Positions 33,067-48,100 of a DNA stretch of 64,000 nucleotides are shown in pieces. The DNA comes from Azolla caroliniana. Lineage: Eukaryota; Polypodiophyta. Numbering within the stretch: position 1 is the stretch's first letter; the number at the start of each line of letters is the position of its first letter. The notes below the pieces were generated by a model. The model did no database searches and had not been told where the DNA came from. It saw only the letters and a program-made list of their open reading frames with translations. The stretch covers positions 17,608,001-17,672,000 of the forward strand of contig JBHGNT010000011.1 of NCBI GenBank assembly GCA_043228905.1. The letters are read 5' to 3'. The translations under genes and the position numbers were made by a program.

Positions 33067-35368
33067 AGAGGGAAAACGACACAATGTTGATGGGGTAACT
33101 TCACTATATTTCTTCTTCTTTTTCATACCCCATGGGTGGGGTTTAAATAGTATGATGAAGACATTACAAAAAGCCAAATGGGGGTAGTTACACCTACCCA
33201 CCTCACACTCATACATTAACATTTCATATTACACATTACACTCTTAACTCTCCATTACACCTATACGAGTAACATTAACCTTAAACCTATTCAACTATAA
33301 TAAATAGGACTTACATGAATCCATAAAATGCATTAGATAATTATAGAAACATATAAATAGGTATGGATTCAAATATAACCAAGAGACCTTGAAACCAAAA
33401 TTATGAAATATTCACACAACCCATATGGACACAGACAAGCTACAAAATCCAAAACCTCAATATAACGGAAATTATATTGCTCTCAATTTTCACACTTCTT
33501 GATTCATGATCTTGAAGAAAATTACATTTAGCATCCAAATGTGTAGGAGATACAATGGATGTGCTATGAAGCTTTTCAAAATTTGATAATATTTGAGCAT
33601 TGTATTATGTACAAAACTACATCAATTTCCATGCTTTGAATATAAAAAAATGAGACATGCTAAAGTACAATGTAAAAGCATTGTGTTTACACATCACATC
33701 AGCAATGCCTTTACACATCAGACTCATGTACATTGTGGCTTTGCCACCATATAGTGTACAATAATACAACAAATTTCATGCTTTGAATAAGCTAATTCAT
33801 ATTAGGGAAATATAATAAAATGACCCATATGCAAAAGACCATGTAAAGCATCCATTACCTTTACACATCATAGAGCAAACCACATTGAAGTTTCACATGC
33901 AATATCGTGTGCAAAACTACTATGATTTTCATGCTTTGAATAAGTTGATTCATATACAATAAAACAATACATATGATAAAGCACATGTAAAAGCATTGCC
34001 TTTACACATCATATTTACAAAGATACTTGGATCATGTTGCACTTTCATGTTTTTGAAAAATTTGGTATGATAGATCACAATCTTTATCACTATAAGAGCA
34101 CAACATTTTCAAGTTGAATTCAACTAGCATGAAGACAATTGCATATGCAAGTAAACTAGCTGATCATATATAGTCCCAATGTTGATGGTTTAAAATAAGA
34201 AATGTAGTCCTTCTAGATTCCACCCTAAGGTTAGATTAACGTGTCAATTTAGGTGCCAAGTGGTACTTATCACATTTTCACATACAAAAAACAGCATATT
34301 TTATTCAACTTCAATTCGTTTTTTCATATCAAAAGACTTCATGAAATATAATGACGGACTTCATCTATTTAGAAACCATAAACGCATGGACCCATGTGTT
34401 AATTAGGCGAATTCCTTATATGTTTTGAGGATAAGGTATTGTTGCATGCATATTATAGTGTCTTTGTCACATATAATGGTCAATTAGACAAGGATAATGT
34501 CCATTAGGTACATTAAACATTTTTGGAACAATCCCCATATGCATCCTTAAACTGCCAACCACCATAAGTGAGACATGTGCTCACATAATGGAACATGTTG
34601 TAATAATGGCAAAGAATAATTGTGCAACACATTTGGTACATACCAAGAATCAACTACTGATTATATTTGCACTCTCAAATTACTTCATAATTTCCACCCC
34701 TATCAACTATGAATCCAAACATAAGAATAGCTAATTAAATGAATGAGAATGATAACCAAGAGTACTTACCAAGACTCAATTGTAACATTTGCACACCATA
34801 GCAATACTTCACTTTATCATCTATGAAAATGACCACACAGATGTTTCAATCATGTACTAAATATACAGGAGCAAAGATTCTCTGTTATCATGTAAGGAAT
34901 TAGAATTTTATGAAAAATGATTGTGTGCTTGAATATTGGTTTGGCTTCTACCAGAGGTTCTGGAAGAACACTGTTTATGAGAAGAGAACCTTGGGAAGGT
35001 TCACTATACCAATCGTACAAAATGAAGTATATCAAGCACTTCATTATATATAGTACATTAAATCAGTTTAAAAATATATAGAACTACTTATTAAGAATAC
35101 AGAAGCTCATACATCAATATGCATAAAGCTTCTATAGATTTTTGAGAAATGGTAAAACCAACATTGAGACCCTTATATAATTGCTTTTCATGAAAGGGAA
35201 ACCTATGAATTGTACATAAGCCTTCATTATCACCTTTGCTTTTGGAAATGCAAGAAAAGGGGAACTTAAATTGGATTAGGAACTCGCAACTTTTTCTCGC
35301 CGAAAACTGCTTTCTCCACTCTCAAACTGGAAAGTCCCAAAAAATTGAGAAATGTAAGACATGCGATT
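33063..35368. other. Intergenic region downstream of the prenyl synthase gene
   Basis: AT-rich, no gene recognised. It should include the 3' UTR of the minus-strand synthase gene, whose stop is at 35369-35371. A degenerate repeat of about 150 bases lies at 33600-34015. Confidence 0.4.
33600..34015. repeat. Degenerate tandem repeat, about 150-bp period, three units
   Basis: The pairing of catgctttgaa with a downstream tttacacatca recurs. catgctttgaa starts at 33630, 33777 and 33930 (spacings 147 and 153), and each unit ends in a cctttacacatca-type segment, with extra partial copies in the first. The units are strongly diverged. Confidence 0.6.
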
Positions 35369-38300
35369 CTACTTTGTCCTCGTTAAAACCTGCTCTGTAA
35401 CTTCCACAAGCGCCTGCCGGCATTTCCTCGCCCGTTCCGATTCTACAGGTGGTAGTGAATGAATGGCTTGAGCTGCTTGGGTGGCATGCTCTAATGCCAT
35501 CCGACGTGTCTTTTCCATCCCATCTGTCTTCTTCAACAGTTCAACAGCCTACAAAAAATCCAAATACCATGTAAATGAGATTAAGGTTTAGCTTCATACT
35601 CCAATAAGATAGCATGATGTATATGAATGTGGGTATATGTATGTAACTATATCTGTATGTGCTGTACCTAACTAAATCTATACTGGGAATTGCAGATCAT
35701 CACTGCCTCTATGAGAGATGATCTTTGAAATAAATAAAGAAAATAGCTTAACAGAAAAGCAGTTGCAACATCAAAATTCAATATTATTCTCTGAATAGAA
35801 AACCTAAGATCAGAATGAAACAATTTGACGGTTAAGCTGAAGTTTTTTGCAATTGGTGTCATATCAAACTAGTGAAATACTTTAATGGTTCACAAGAAAA
35901 TGATAAGATATTGAAGACAATCCCATTAAAAAGACAATTCGCCAAGGACATTGAAATAGGAATTCAAAATCTAAGGAAACTTGGCAAAACGTCAAAACCC
36001 AATGAGCTTAGAGTCTTACAAGTTCCACATCGCCAGGATTCTTGAACTTGCGACATATCAAATCAAGTAATTGTGGTTGCTGTTCTAATGCAAATAGCAA
36101 AGGAGCTGTAACAATGCCCTGCGAAAGAAACAAAAAGAGACGGTTCATTTTTAAGCATTCTTATTAAAGTAAAGAATAATCTATACTAGGGTTTAGGGTT
36201 TAGTTTAGATATGCCAAGTATCTTCCTTTAAAAACATCTCCATACCATATTTTACAATTAATATACCTGTCGAATATCAGACAAAGCTCCTTTACCCAAT
36301 GACGCAGTTGTTCCAGTGAAGTCAAGCATATCATCTACTAGTTGAAATGCCATACCCTGCAAAATAAAACAAAATTTCAAACCTGTATATAAAACAGTAG
36401 CATTAACCAAATTAGTCAACCAACTAGAGTTAACACACGTTATTACCTTATCACATGAATACCAATTTTAATTCCTATAAAAACAACACATTGGGAGACA
36501 AAGTGCTGCACTGTATCTTGACTAAATGTAAATAAGACCGAAATGAGCAAAATGTTCTATTAACATCTGTAAAAGGTGAAAATGACTGATAATAGTGATC
36601 AATGAGACCAAAAATTATATCCACATAAACCAAGTAAAAATGAGCTGCATCTAAACTATAGAGCTTCTCTACATAACCAAGTGTTCATAAGGGCACGACA
36701 TAGGGACCATGGGTACAAGTAATGTAATAGAAAATATCTAAAAGAGGTAGAACATGAGTGGATCCCCATGAACACTCTCATATGCTGGAGGACATCAATG
36801 TTCTCTGCGGTGAGCAATCTGCAGGATCATGATCGATCTTGGCAATGATACGATGTGCCATCCAATGCAAGCTATGTTTTCTATGTGATAATTTGCAAAT
36901 GTTTGGATGTCTGAAATGAGCCAAATGAACTGCTTTGTCAAGCAATTTCCCTCTACCAGGTGCTGGTCATGCTTGCTCTGAGATTCTTCCCACAGCATTC
37001 AGAAGTATGACATCTGCCTTGTTACAGGTCCTGCTACCTATATACTCCATGGGAAAGTGTCTAGGGCGATTAAGTGTTGTTTGGGAAATGCAGTCAGGTT
37101 TGAATAAATTGAATTCAATGTGAACTGACATTTTACATTCACGCTCTATGAATTCAAGTCCATGACCCAGGAGGATGGCATTGAACCTCATACTAAACTG
37201 TGCAGTGGCAGACTTACTGTTCCTCAGACTCACTTTGAGCAGAAAAACCGTCATATTTTCTGATCAGAAGGTACACCTTATGCCTACCTATTTTCTATCT
37301 CCAACTGATGAGAGAAGTTGCGGATCTGTACAGTGGCATATCTCAATCCATGAGAAATATATATCCATTTATCCAGAATGTTGTATAATTCCATCCTAAA
37401 GATACGGGGAAGATAGTCTTACTTGAAAGCCATCATCATGTTCAACTTCTGCATATGTTCAATCCATATCCTTCTTATCTCTAGCTAATTCAGGTTTTTC
37501 TCCTTTCTTCCTATTTACGTAGTGTTTCTCCTTCACTTAAATGACTTCTAAATGACTTAAAGAACATAAGGAGATACATGAAGAAAACTTTAGTAAGAAA
37601 GATTTCTTGGACGTTTTGAATTGTTTAGGTAAAATCGAGAATGACATGAAAAAATGGGTAAAAGAAGGGGAAACACACAAGAAAAAAGGTAAGGAGAAAA
37701 AAGACGTACTCAAAGTAGAGACGGAAAAACTCAGACACTAGAAGATATGAAGGAAGCGATCAAAAAAGTTAAAGAAGTTAAAAATGACATGAAACTAGCT
37801 AAAACAAGATAAGTAGATGTAGTAAATAAACATTAAAAAAGAAATAAAAGAAGAAAATATTGCAAACACTACCCTTGAGGAAGGTCAAGGAAGGTGCATC
37901 TCATAAAAATATTGTAAACACTACCCTCGATCAAAGCTCTATGCCTAAATGCACATGTCACTGGACTCAAGGAAGGTGCACCTCCTAACAAAGACCCACC
38001 AATATGCAATTTGAGCATTGAAAGACATGTATGCCACAAGTCATGTAGGCTCGCAAAGAGGGGCATCACGCCTTTTATTGAGAGGGACGAGTGATAATAA
38101 ATGATCATTACCATCAATTGACAATGCTGTGTGGCCCATGTAACAGACGATAAAATTAGGATGAGCTTATGGAATTGTAACAACGCATTTTGGACACACC
38201 TCGGCCAACTAAAGATCTTGATTTCAGATATACTTATCCTAGTAGAGACACAAAAGCCAAATAGAGGACTTCCATGAGTTGAAGGTTTTTATTGGAATCA

Positions 38301-41300
38301 GTATTTAGACAAACCTCACATCGACAAACTACCAAAGGATCTAGAGGTGTTGCGATAAAGTAGGATAGAAATACTACAAACAAACCTAGAAGCTCATTTT
38401 ATGTGGATCAAAGTCCTCATTACCAAGGACTAGGCAATATTTATTGCCATTTGTTACTTTCCCCTAAAAGGATCCCTTTATAATATGGCTGCAGAGGGGA
38501 GATTAGCTGATCAAGGAGTGCCACATGGGCCTTCCCCATACAAACCTTTATCGGTGACATAATCTGATACTCTTCTCAAGGGAAAGTCTTCCTTGTAGGA
38601 GATTTCAATGCGAGAACCCAACTGTTTGGTCATCTCAACTGTAACTCTCTTCAAAAGCTCTCCTCTTCACAGCTAGTTGAGGGTCTTCATCTCTTTAAAA
38701 CTCGCAATACTCCATGTGTTGCTTGTCTTCATGGCAAGCAACATCGAGAACCTTTCTCTCCTTAAGCCACTCACCATGCAAATGGATCTTTGTGGTCCAA
38801 TGAAAAACGCTACTCTTGGTGGTGCACGTAATTTCATGCTTATCATTGATGATTTCTCACATAAGGTTCGGGTTTACTTGCTTGTAGTAAAATCTCAAGC
38901 CTTCACCAAATTTCTGGAATGGATAAAACCTAGAAATGGTGAGTGTTGATCCCAGAGATATCAAAAGACCAAGGTGCAGATGCCACAAGCTTTGGCCATC
39001 ATCTACTCGAACTTGGGAATAGGCACCAGATGGCAGTGCACAATCTTTTCGATGGATAAAAACCTAGAAATGGTGAGTGCTGATCCCATAGATATCAGAA
39101 GACCAAGGTGCAGATGCCACAAGCTTTGGCCATCATCTACTAGAACTTGGGAGTATGCACCAAATGATCATATATAATGGTTTAGCCAAGTGGCCAGGCT
39201 TGGAAGAGCTCACATGCTTCCCACATGAAGGACATGAAAGCACAACCAACTATTTAATATGATGCCTTGAAGTTGCCCACATGATTAACTCTTTTCAATG
39301 GGGCCCATGCCCTAATGGTGCCGACCATAGCTTCCTATACTTTGAGCTACGAAGCGATATCTCCAACACCACCAACTGTAGTCAACCAAGCCATCATGCC
39401 ACAATACACTTCACACATGAACTCTCTGACATCTTTGCCTTTAGAGAATCTTTCTACACAATTCACACATCCTTCACTCTGCAATTAATATTTTCCCACA
39501 CGACACACTCCAAGCAAGGTAGAGTAGGGTCTATGCCACAAAATAGATGGCATGACGAGGATTGCAAAGTCTTATATAGACAACTTAAAGTATCCCAACT
39601 AACTGCCACTATTACCTCAATACATGCTCGCAAAAAAATGCTGCAAAAAAAGACACGTGGTAAATGACAAGCATGGGATGCATTTCAATATTGGGACCTC
39701 TACCATATGCTCATGAGTAACACTTGTGCCACTACCTGAGGGAGATTATGGGAACCAAGTTTGCAAACACCCATCGAGGATCCTAACACTTGGCACACCA
39801 AGTCCCGAACCAACCACCCATTCCTACACCTTATACACCTTGACCCACAATGGGGACGTTTTTCATGACTTCAATGGTCACTAAGGTCATAAAGAAATTA
39901 CAACATAGAAAGTCCATGGATCATAGAGGATTGTGCGCTGAGCACATCATATATGCTCAAGAACGCCTAGCTCCCTTTCTTGCTCTATTCTTTAATTGTG
40001 CCCTCATGGAGGGCTTTTCACCACAGTGGACCATGAATACAATGGCCCCTATACATAAAGGAGGAGACCCCATGGACTTGAATACATATAGGACAATTAT
40101 GATTAGCCATATGCTCACTAAACTATATGGTGCAACGACGGAAGCAGTGCTCAACGATAATATGGAGACATTGAGTCTTTGAGCACTTGAAGAAACTAGC
40201 TTTAGACGAGTTTTTCTACTATTGATTGGCCATATGCTCGCTAAACTACTTGGTGCAATGATGGAATCGGAGCTCAATGATTATATGGAGACATTAAGCC
40301 TTAGAGCAGCTGAACAGACCGGCTTCAAATGAGCTTTTTCTGCTATTGACCATATGCTCACACTCACAAAGGCTTAATTGATCAGACCAAGGCTCATAAG
40401 AGGAAATTATATTGTTGTTTTGTGGACTTTCACAAAGCCTTTGACACAGTCCCTACAGAGAGACATGCTAAAAAGCTTGGAGATACCAGATGACATGATT
40501 GGGGTCATCTATGCTTTATATGAGCAAGTCTCCAAGCATACAATGTCTAGGCGGCCTATCCAATTGCTTCACAAGAACCATGTGCCAAATTGTCTTAGAA
40601 GACGTTAATATACTTTCAAATGCCTCATGAGGAAGAAGAGATCATAATTTGCTAAATTTGAAGATCATAATTATCGCTTGTTCCTAGGAAAATGTTTTAT
40701 TAGAGTAAAAGAGCATGGAGAATGTTGAATGAGAGGCAACCTACCACACAACTGACCTCACCTCAGGTGTGGCATGAATATGTAAAGGTACTATATTATA
40801 TCCCTGGGCAACCCCAACTCCTGCACCCACATGGCCACCCACATGAATCCAGCTTTTTTTCTCCACAAAATGTAAGAAACACCATTGATCAGTTACAATT
40901 TGGGAAGGCCCAAGATCATGATGGATTGGTAGGCTAGTACTTTATCTATGCCTATGACATCTTGTTCCCGTTGCTAGGACACATCTTTAATAGAGCTATG
41001 TGTGAATATTTCCCTACTAGCTGGACAGAACATACCATTGTGCCAATCTTCAAGAGTGGAGACTGCATGATGCCAAGCAATTATAGGATAATCATGATTG
41101 GCCACTACTTGGCCAAACTATGTCTCGATCCTAGAGTCAGAATTGAGTTTATGGGCAGAGAGACATGGCTGCAGTTCAGCTGGACAGGCAGGGTTTCAGA
41201 AGGGGTTCACAACTTTGGATCGCATACTGACCCTCCAAACCCTTATCGAGGAGCGCAAAAATCATAATAAGAGGAATTATTGTTTCTTTGTGGATTTCTG

Positions 41301-42148
41301 AAAATCCTTTAACATTGTACCACATGCTCAGCTCATGCAATAGCTTGAAACCCTTGGAAGCCCTATACATATGCAATGGCGAATCTATGCACTATATGAA
41401 TCTGCGTCAGGAATGGTGCAGTCTCCCAATGGGTTGTCGGAGGCTGTGGCTTGCACAGTTGGAGTAAAACAACGATGCCCACTATCACCCACTATCTTCA
41501 GTCTCTCTATAGATGGGGTGCCACATTACATAGAGAGATTCGGCAGTTCGGGAGCATGCCTAGCTGGTATAGCCATTCAAATATTACTATATGCTGATGA
41601 TATTGTGCTCATCTCTGAAACTCAGGACTACAATGACATGTAAATGCCTTAAAAGTATTTTGTACGGACAAAGGTTTCTCAGCCAACATAGATCAAACTA
41701 AAGTTATGGTGTTTAACACTACAGAAGCATGTGTTATAAGATCAGAACCTGGTCAAAGAAAGACCATTAGTTACCATTTCACCAAGAAATTTGGATAAAA
41801 CTTCATCACTGCACCAAGGCTCTTCTTGCAAGTTACAAAGTTCAGACACAATGCAAGAATAAGTTGAAGGCAAGTAGTTAATGTGCAAATACACATTCTA
41901 ATTCTTGATTTTATGGAAGTACAAAAGAAAAAGCAAAAGCTAATGTGCTCAACTTTACCCTCACATTCTTGACCTTACATTAACTTTCCAATAGAATGAA
42001 AAACAAAAGTTTCCCCTCTTATACTTAACCACCAGTTCTTTTATAAAACAACTTTCCAAATATCAGAACTAAATTACAAATAAATTGCCTCTTAGTGAGG
42101 CAATTCTAATAAAGAAAGGCAACTATTGTGGAGACAACTGTAGAGAAT

Positions 42149-42190
<42 letters not shown>

Positions 42191-45100
42191 ATGGTTTGCT
42201 ATTTCTTATATTGAACACCTCAAACAGCTTTTTACACATGGCGATGCTCACTCAGAGATATTAGCATGACAGACATGAGAATGTCAAAATGGGTATATAT
42301 AACCTCCAAAGTTTATCTCTTCTACATGAAAATAAATTCATACAGTCTAAATCAGAAGTTGGACTTGTAAATATCACAAGAAAACAATAGACATTGGAGC
42401 CAAGAATAAAAATTCACAACAATTACCAAATGCCGCCCATAGTCATAAGCAAGTGTTGCAACACCACTGGATTGGCCCGCAAGGAGTGCAATTGCTTTGC
42501 AGCTATTAGCCATGAGCGAGGCTGTTTTATAAAATGTCTTCTCTAAATAATATTCCATGCTGCAATTCAATTGATGTTACTGTTATTATAGTCGTCATCC
42601 TCAATGAAAAATCAACTAGGAAATATGACCCAAAAAAAGAAATATGTTGACGTATAACTAGGAAATTGTTGATTAGGAGGCTAGCTGCCTATACATGAGC
42701 ATATGCAAACTACATCACCATAGTGAATGGTGATAATCATAGCTTGTCATCCATTGACAAATAATTACCTGCAAGCTTTTTCCTTATTTGAAGTTAACTG
42801 CATAATCTCTCCAGTTACCAGATGTTCCAATACTTTAGAAAGAAGCTCCACAACCTGAAAGGGCAGAGATAATTTAGACCACCTGCACTTATAGATACAG
42901 CTAAAACTGATCAAATATTTAACTGTCAAAAAATATACAATTACTGAGTCATAATAATATGGCCTTGAACTGTCCGTGTTTACTAGAAATATTAGTATAT
43001 GGCATGTGATTCAACCTCAAATATTGATCTAGAAAATGTTTTTAAGACACACTACACCCATTGTCCTGTGGATGCACAGCATTATGATGTCCACTGTTAC
43101 AAGATCAAATATAAATTATTATACCCTATCTCACCTCTGTGTTCTTCAAAGATGCAAGTGAAACAGATGCTCTTGATAATAGAAAGTCTCCTGCTAATAC
43201 AGCAAGCTGCAATGAAAAACCAAAAGATTTCAGTACTTTGGACAGACTATTGCATTTACATCATGAATACTTAGTTCCATAGGGAATTCCAAAAGGTTCT
43301 TGGTTAATCTCTCACTTTGTTTCCCATCACAAAATTGAGTGATCCAATGCCCCTCCTTGTCTCTGCACTGTCCAATACATCATCATGAAGAAGACTTGCA
43401 ACCTGCCACAGCTATGTTAGTCTTGAACTTTTCATACAAAAACAGAAGGAAAATAGAAATTTGATGGAGAGAATTCCTCACATGAATCATCTCTGTTATC
43501 TCAGCAATCCTCTGCTGTCTTAATTGTTGCTCTTGCAATGTAGACTCTGATATGCCAATGTCCGGCAGCACTATAGTCATTGATGATGCCATGAGCAGCA
43601 AAATCTGAAATAAATATAAGAAAGTAGAATATGGCTCAACAGGCTCATATTGTAATAATCATTTAATATGGGGAAGCCCAAATCCACACAAATACGGGGA
43701 ATTACAATGAAATCCACTAGTTCAAAAATGGTAAATGAAATATAGATCACTTAATCCTAGAAGAACATTATAATGCTCCTATAACCAGTTTTTTATATTT
43801 AGAAGCATTTTAAGAACTTTCACATACAAAGTGGCATATCCATAGCATGGGTCCCCCCCAAACAAACACTAGCCTACAATAAATATCTGTTGGAAACTAC
43901 ATCTAATACTATTCTACAAGCACATCGCTAATAGATGAAGAATGCATAAAGCTTGGATTCATAAATTCCCCTCCCTTTCTCTCTTCCTTAGACCGACCAA
44001 AGAGAAGTTCAGTAACTTCATGCCAGATCAAGTTCCCATTGCTTCCAGCTTCCAAACTTGCAACTCTGGTAGCAAATGAAGCTCAAAGGATCTAGAGTGT
44101 GAGAAAATGGATTGAGATTGAAATTTTTTGTAACTGAAGCTCTCCATCACTCCATTAGAACTGGATAAGATATACCAAAGAGAAGAACTGACTATTAGTA
44201 ATAATGTGAAATGTCAGTTGTCAAGTCAATCATGCCTTCATACTCAAATGAAGCAAAATGTCTGCACTGTTTAACATATAGAAAAACCTTATCCGGCAGA
44301 TGAAAATGTTGTATCTTTCTGAGGAGGAATGTAAACAATAAAATTATCATCTAAAGCTGTAGAAGAGTTTATAATTTCAAGTAACTAATCAGTGATGTAT
44401 TGTCTTTCATATGAAATGCCCCATGAATACACCTAAGTATGTACATATTCATGAATATTCCATTAGACTTTACAAGTTTTTCAAAACAAGAAGTTATCAA
44501 CTACCATAGGTCGAAAGCGTTTTCCTTCAACTCCAATTTTGAAAAAATATTCTGCTGCAGAAGCTAACTTGGGAACCTGTTTGAAAAGTAATGCACATTC
44601 ATTTCCATACATTGATCAACAACTCATACACTATCCATATATTGTAAACCCTATGACTATTTTCATTGCAGATTAAATTCTCTCTCATTACTCCTAAACA
44701 CTTAATGGAGTTAAAAAGATACACCTCAGTTGAGACCATCGCCCGAAGTCTATTTGCAATGGAGGAAAGTTCATCTGCAACAAGAGAAAATGGATCGACC
44801 TTTCCCTGCGTACAAAATAAAAAATAATACAATGAAAGATACAAAAATATGCACATTATCCCATAACAATTGGTTTATAAACAAAGCTTACCTCATTGTC
44901 ACTCGCAAGATGAAAGCTAGCATGATGGAACTTGGTGCAAGAACCCAACCGGAAATGTTGTCCATGTCCCATAACCTAGCCAATTTCGGGAAGAATATTT
45001 GAGAGCATCACTCAAAAAAATGACAACTGCTGTACATACTCTAGAATTGAGATTTAGAAATCCAACTCTCTGGTTAATGAGCATTGATATATCTCCCTAA

Positions 45101-48100
45101 GGAAGAGGTCTCCATACTTGTTCACCATACTTGTTCACCCTCCTTCATTTGTATTTGGTTTCATCGTTTTCAATTTGTCACATAATTATCATAGTAAAAT
45201 TAGTGGAATACATGTCACAACCCGCATAAAGCTTCGAGCTGCTGATCTCTTAGTCACTATTAATGACAGAGAGAGCAAAGAGATAGAAATTCTCTGGAAT
45301 GCATGTGCAGAACTTTGCCATTGTAATAAAACTATTTCAAACAGACTTATTTAGAGTATTTATCTTAATGCAAAGTTTGATCTATAACATTTTATGGTTA
45401 AGAAGTGATGAAAAACATTTGCTTTAAGAGATCTTGTTGAATTTCATGGAACAATATTAGCTGCAAGCACTTACAACTTGCTTGCTGAGACCACTGTATC
45501 CTTGGCGAGTGTGTTGTGGGCAAAAGATGTTGTGTGCGAGTGATGCTGGAGGCTCTGCAATTTTCATATGTACTATTCCTGCTTTTCTTTCAACCAGATC
45601 TGAAACGTGGTTTCCTACAGTAATCCAACGTGTTACAAGACAAATAACCATAGATACTTTAATTCTAGAAAAACAAGCCCTCTCTTAGATATATCGTTAT
45701 ACATGAAAGAATTATTTTACATGGAGCAGCAGAGCATTACAAAATATTTACTATTGTGTATTTTATCGACCATTTTTATGGAGAAGCAGGTTAAGTTTCC
45801 CTCAGCATGAGCTTTTACCCGCCTACAGTGCACAGCAAATTATCTTTAGTGCCTAGATGAGGCTTCAGAGCAAGATCCTTCGACCAATCTTCAGGGATTA
45901 GAGGAATCCATGCAATTTTTTGGGGTATGTAAGCATAGCATTTTAAAGAATGAGTAATTGCCATAGGCCCCCATTCAACATGCAGAGTGCTAAAAGAGAA
46001 GAGGGAAGTCGCATAAGTTTGCTCCTGGCCATGGTGAAGCGGGAATCGACAGTTCTCTTCTTATGTATTTCCTACTGTCCCCTGTTGGAGGCCTTTTTAT
46101 GTGGGATTACACTTCATTCAGACTGCTCTACTTTCTCTACCTTTGCTTCCTTCTATGCATTAAATTTTGATAAAATATAATTCAATTATCCATATATTCA
46201 ACAATATTCTCCCCTTGAATGGCATGTTTGAGTTCAGGTGCCATTCTGCTGCTGAGTTTTGAGAGTGACCCTCTTTCCCACCTCTTTGAATAGCATTGAT
46301 TCCTTCTTTGGCCTTTTATGGGCATTAATATAATATTTCTTTCTTTCTGGTGAAAGATCAGTAGAAGATGAGTTAAAGCGCAGATAGCAGAAACAGAATA
46401 TTCATAGTCAGAAATGGGCTAGTTTTGTAACTGGTTCCCTTTTGGTGATTATGTTATCTGTACAAGGAAACTTTTAAATTTGTGGTATGGCCTACTTGTG
46501 AGGAATGTATACAATTAATATATTCAATGGCGACAGATATGATGAAGCATCCATAATAGACGACTGACCAATGTCATACATTGTGACTAAAGCTGGCAAG
46601 AAGTCAAGAATGGCCCCAGGATGTAAGTAAAAAGCATGCTTGGTATCCTGGAGGAGCTCATAAAAGCAGCACTGATATTGGAGAGCTTGAAGAAATTCAT
46701 GCTACATCATGGCCAAGATATCGGATATATACTCCAAGGATCTGAGAGAACCATCTCTTGATACATCATAAACCGATGATAAAAAGTCGATATCCTGGCA
46801 CTTATGAATGAAGTAGCACTTCTCATTTGTCTGCATGTCTTTAAACTGTCATCATGATCAAAGGGCCTGATAAAACGCTGTTCGTAAGATAAATGGATAC
46901 CTGATCAGTGATATTACTAAAGTACAAATCCCCAAGGAAGATAACCAGTATGCAAAATAGAGTCTCAGAGAGTAGATCCTCACAGAAACATATTGTATAG
47001 GCAAGGAGGCAGTCATGGATGATGATCTTGATCTTGAAAATGTGATCATCATATTTGTCTCGAGAAGGATCATCGACCAACCTCTGTGGCCAAGTGCCAA
47101 GCTCATGCACCAACTGACATTGTTAAGAGACCCAACGCATTCCCAATAAATGCTACGAAAACGCTAATTTGTATCCAACATGAATACAGTGTGAAAGTTA
47201 GCTGGGAACCTTCAACTCAGGACTGTCACCTCGGATCACTGACACGCATAGGATATCACCTCGAAATTTTCTAGCACAAGAGTGGATTCCCTATGAAAAT
47301 ACCACAGTTCTCTAGCATATGCACCCAATGATCGGATTATAATAGGCCCTGGAATAATATTCCAGCAGAGAAAAGCGGGACGCTCCAAAATGGAAAGCAA
47401 AAACTAAGACATAAGATGACAAAACTGAGGCATAGGTCAAAAGATCCCATCCACGAGGCCCCATGACACAGAAAACCGAGTGAAACAATTTTGTTCTATC
47501 ATCTCTCAATCCATCTTCTGTGCTCCAATCCCTCAAACAGCTTGATTTAAATAGTTTCGTGGTTCAGTTTAAGTTTCAAAATTTTTAAATGTTTTGAGTT
47601 TGAGAATCTCAAACCTAACTGTGATCTTGCCAATAGCTACGTAAGAGCAGAACTGTGATCAAGATGTCACACAAGCATGTACTGTTTCCTCATTGAGTAT
47701 CTCTTGACCCACAATTGGCCAAGCAGCCTGCGCGCTTGGCTTTACATGAGTGGGATCGTTGAGTAGCACTCACAGAAAAATTCTATTGATTCCTGAGTCA
47801 TGAAAAAAAGACCTTAATTTCTAATTCTTTACAAGGCTGCTATTCCATTGCCGCTGGTTCCATCATTCTCTATTCCACTATGCACTTATTACTCTCACAA
47901 TGTCTAGATCACAAATTCAATCATATGAAGAAGCTAATCTAGATTATGATTGGTGACTGTGGGCAATCTAGTCAACGCTATTCAAAGAGGTGGGAGAAAC
48001 GAATATAAATAAATATATACACACCAAATACGGAGAGGCAGAGATAGAACCCACCGTTAAGCAGACTTTTTGTTCTGATCAAGATTTTCTTGCTTTGATC

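Larger units (their letters stand above)
38140..41643 (+). pseudogene. Broken LINE (endonuclease and reverse transcriptase) inside intron 10
   Basis: Frames on the plus strand, opposite to the host gene, give endonuclease pieces (ILVETQ near 38235 and [11 protein letters not shown] at about 38600-38635). After a gap come [18 protein letters not shown] at about 39300-39355 and a reverse-transcriptase segment [20 protein letters not shown] with [16 protein letters not shown] (39915-40095). A second copy of the same RT region follows ([26 protein letters not shown]). [14 protein letters not shown] and [12 protein letters not shown] come last at 41477-41620. Many stops and frameshifts, a Copia fragment and local duplications show it is long dead. 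The RT differs from the other LINEs here (YADD and IFKSGD text). Confidence 0.7.
36357..42426. other. Intron 10 of the prenyl synthase gene (6.07 kb)
   Basis: It separates the exon ending YGRHL from the exon starting GMAFQLVDD. It contains antisense LINE and Copia fragments (38140-41643), short tandem duplications and an AT microsatellite. The part at 36357-38140 holds no protein that I can name. Confidence 0.85.

Noticed and set aside
36795-37400. Several open frames in intron 10 near exon 11
   Set aside because: No domain is readable in any frame and the frames contradict each other. Possibly very old transposon sequence.
46841-47113. Overlapping minus-strand frames in intron 1 of the synthase gene
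   Set aside because: Two frames are open over the same bases, with no recognised motif and no splice-compatible place in the transcript.
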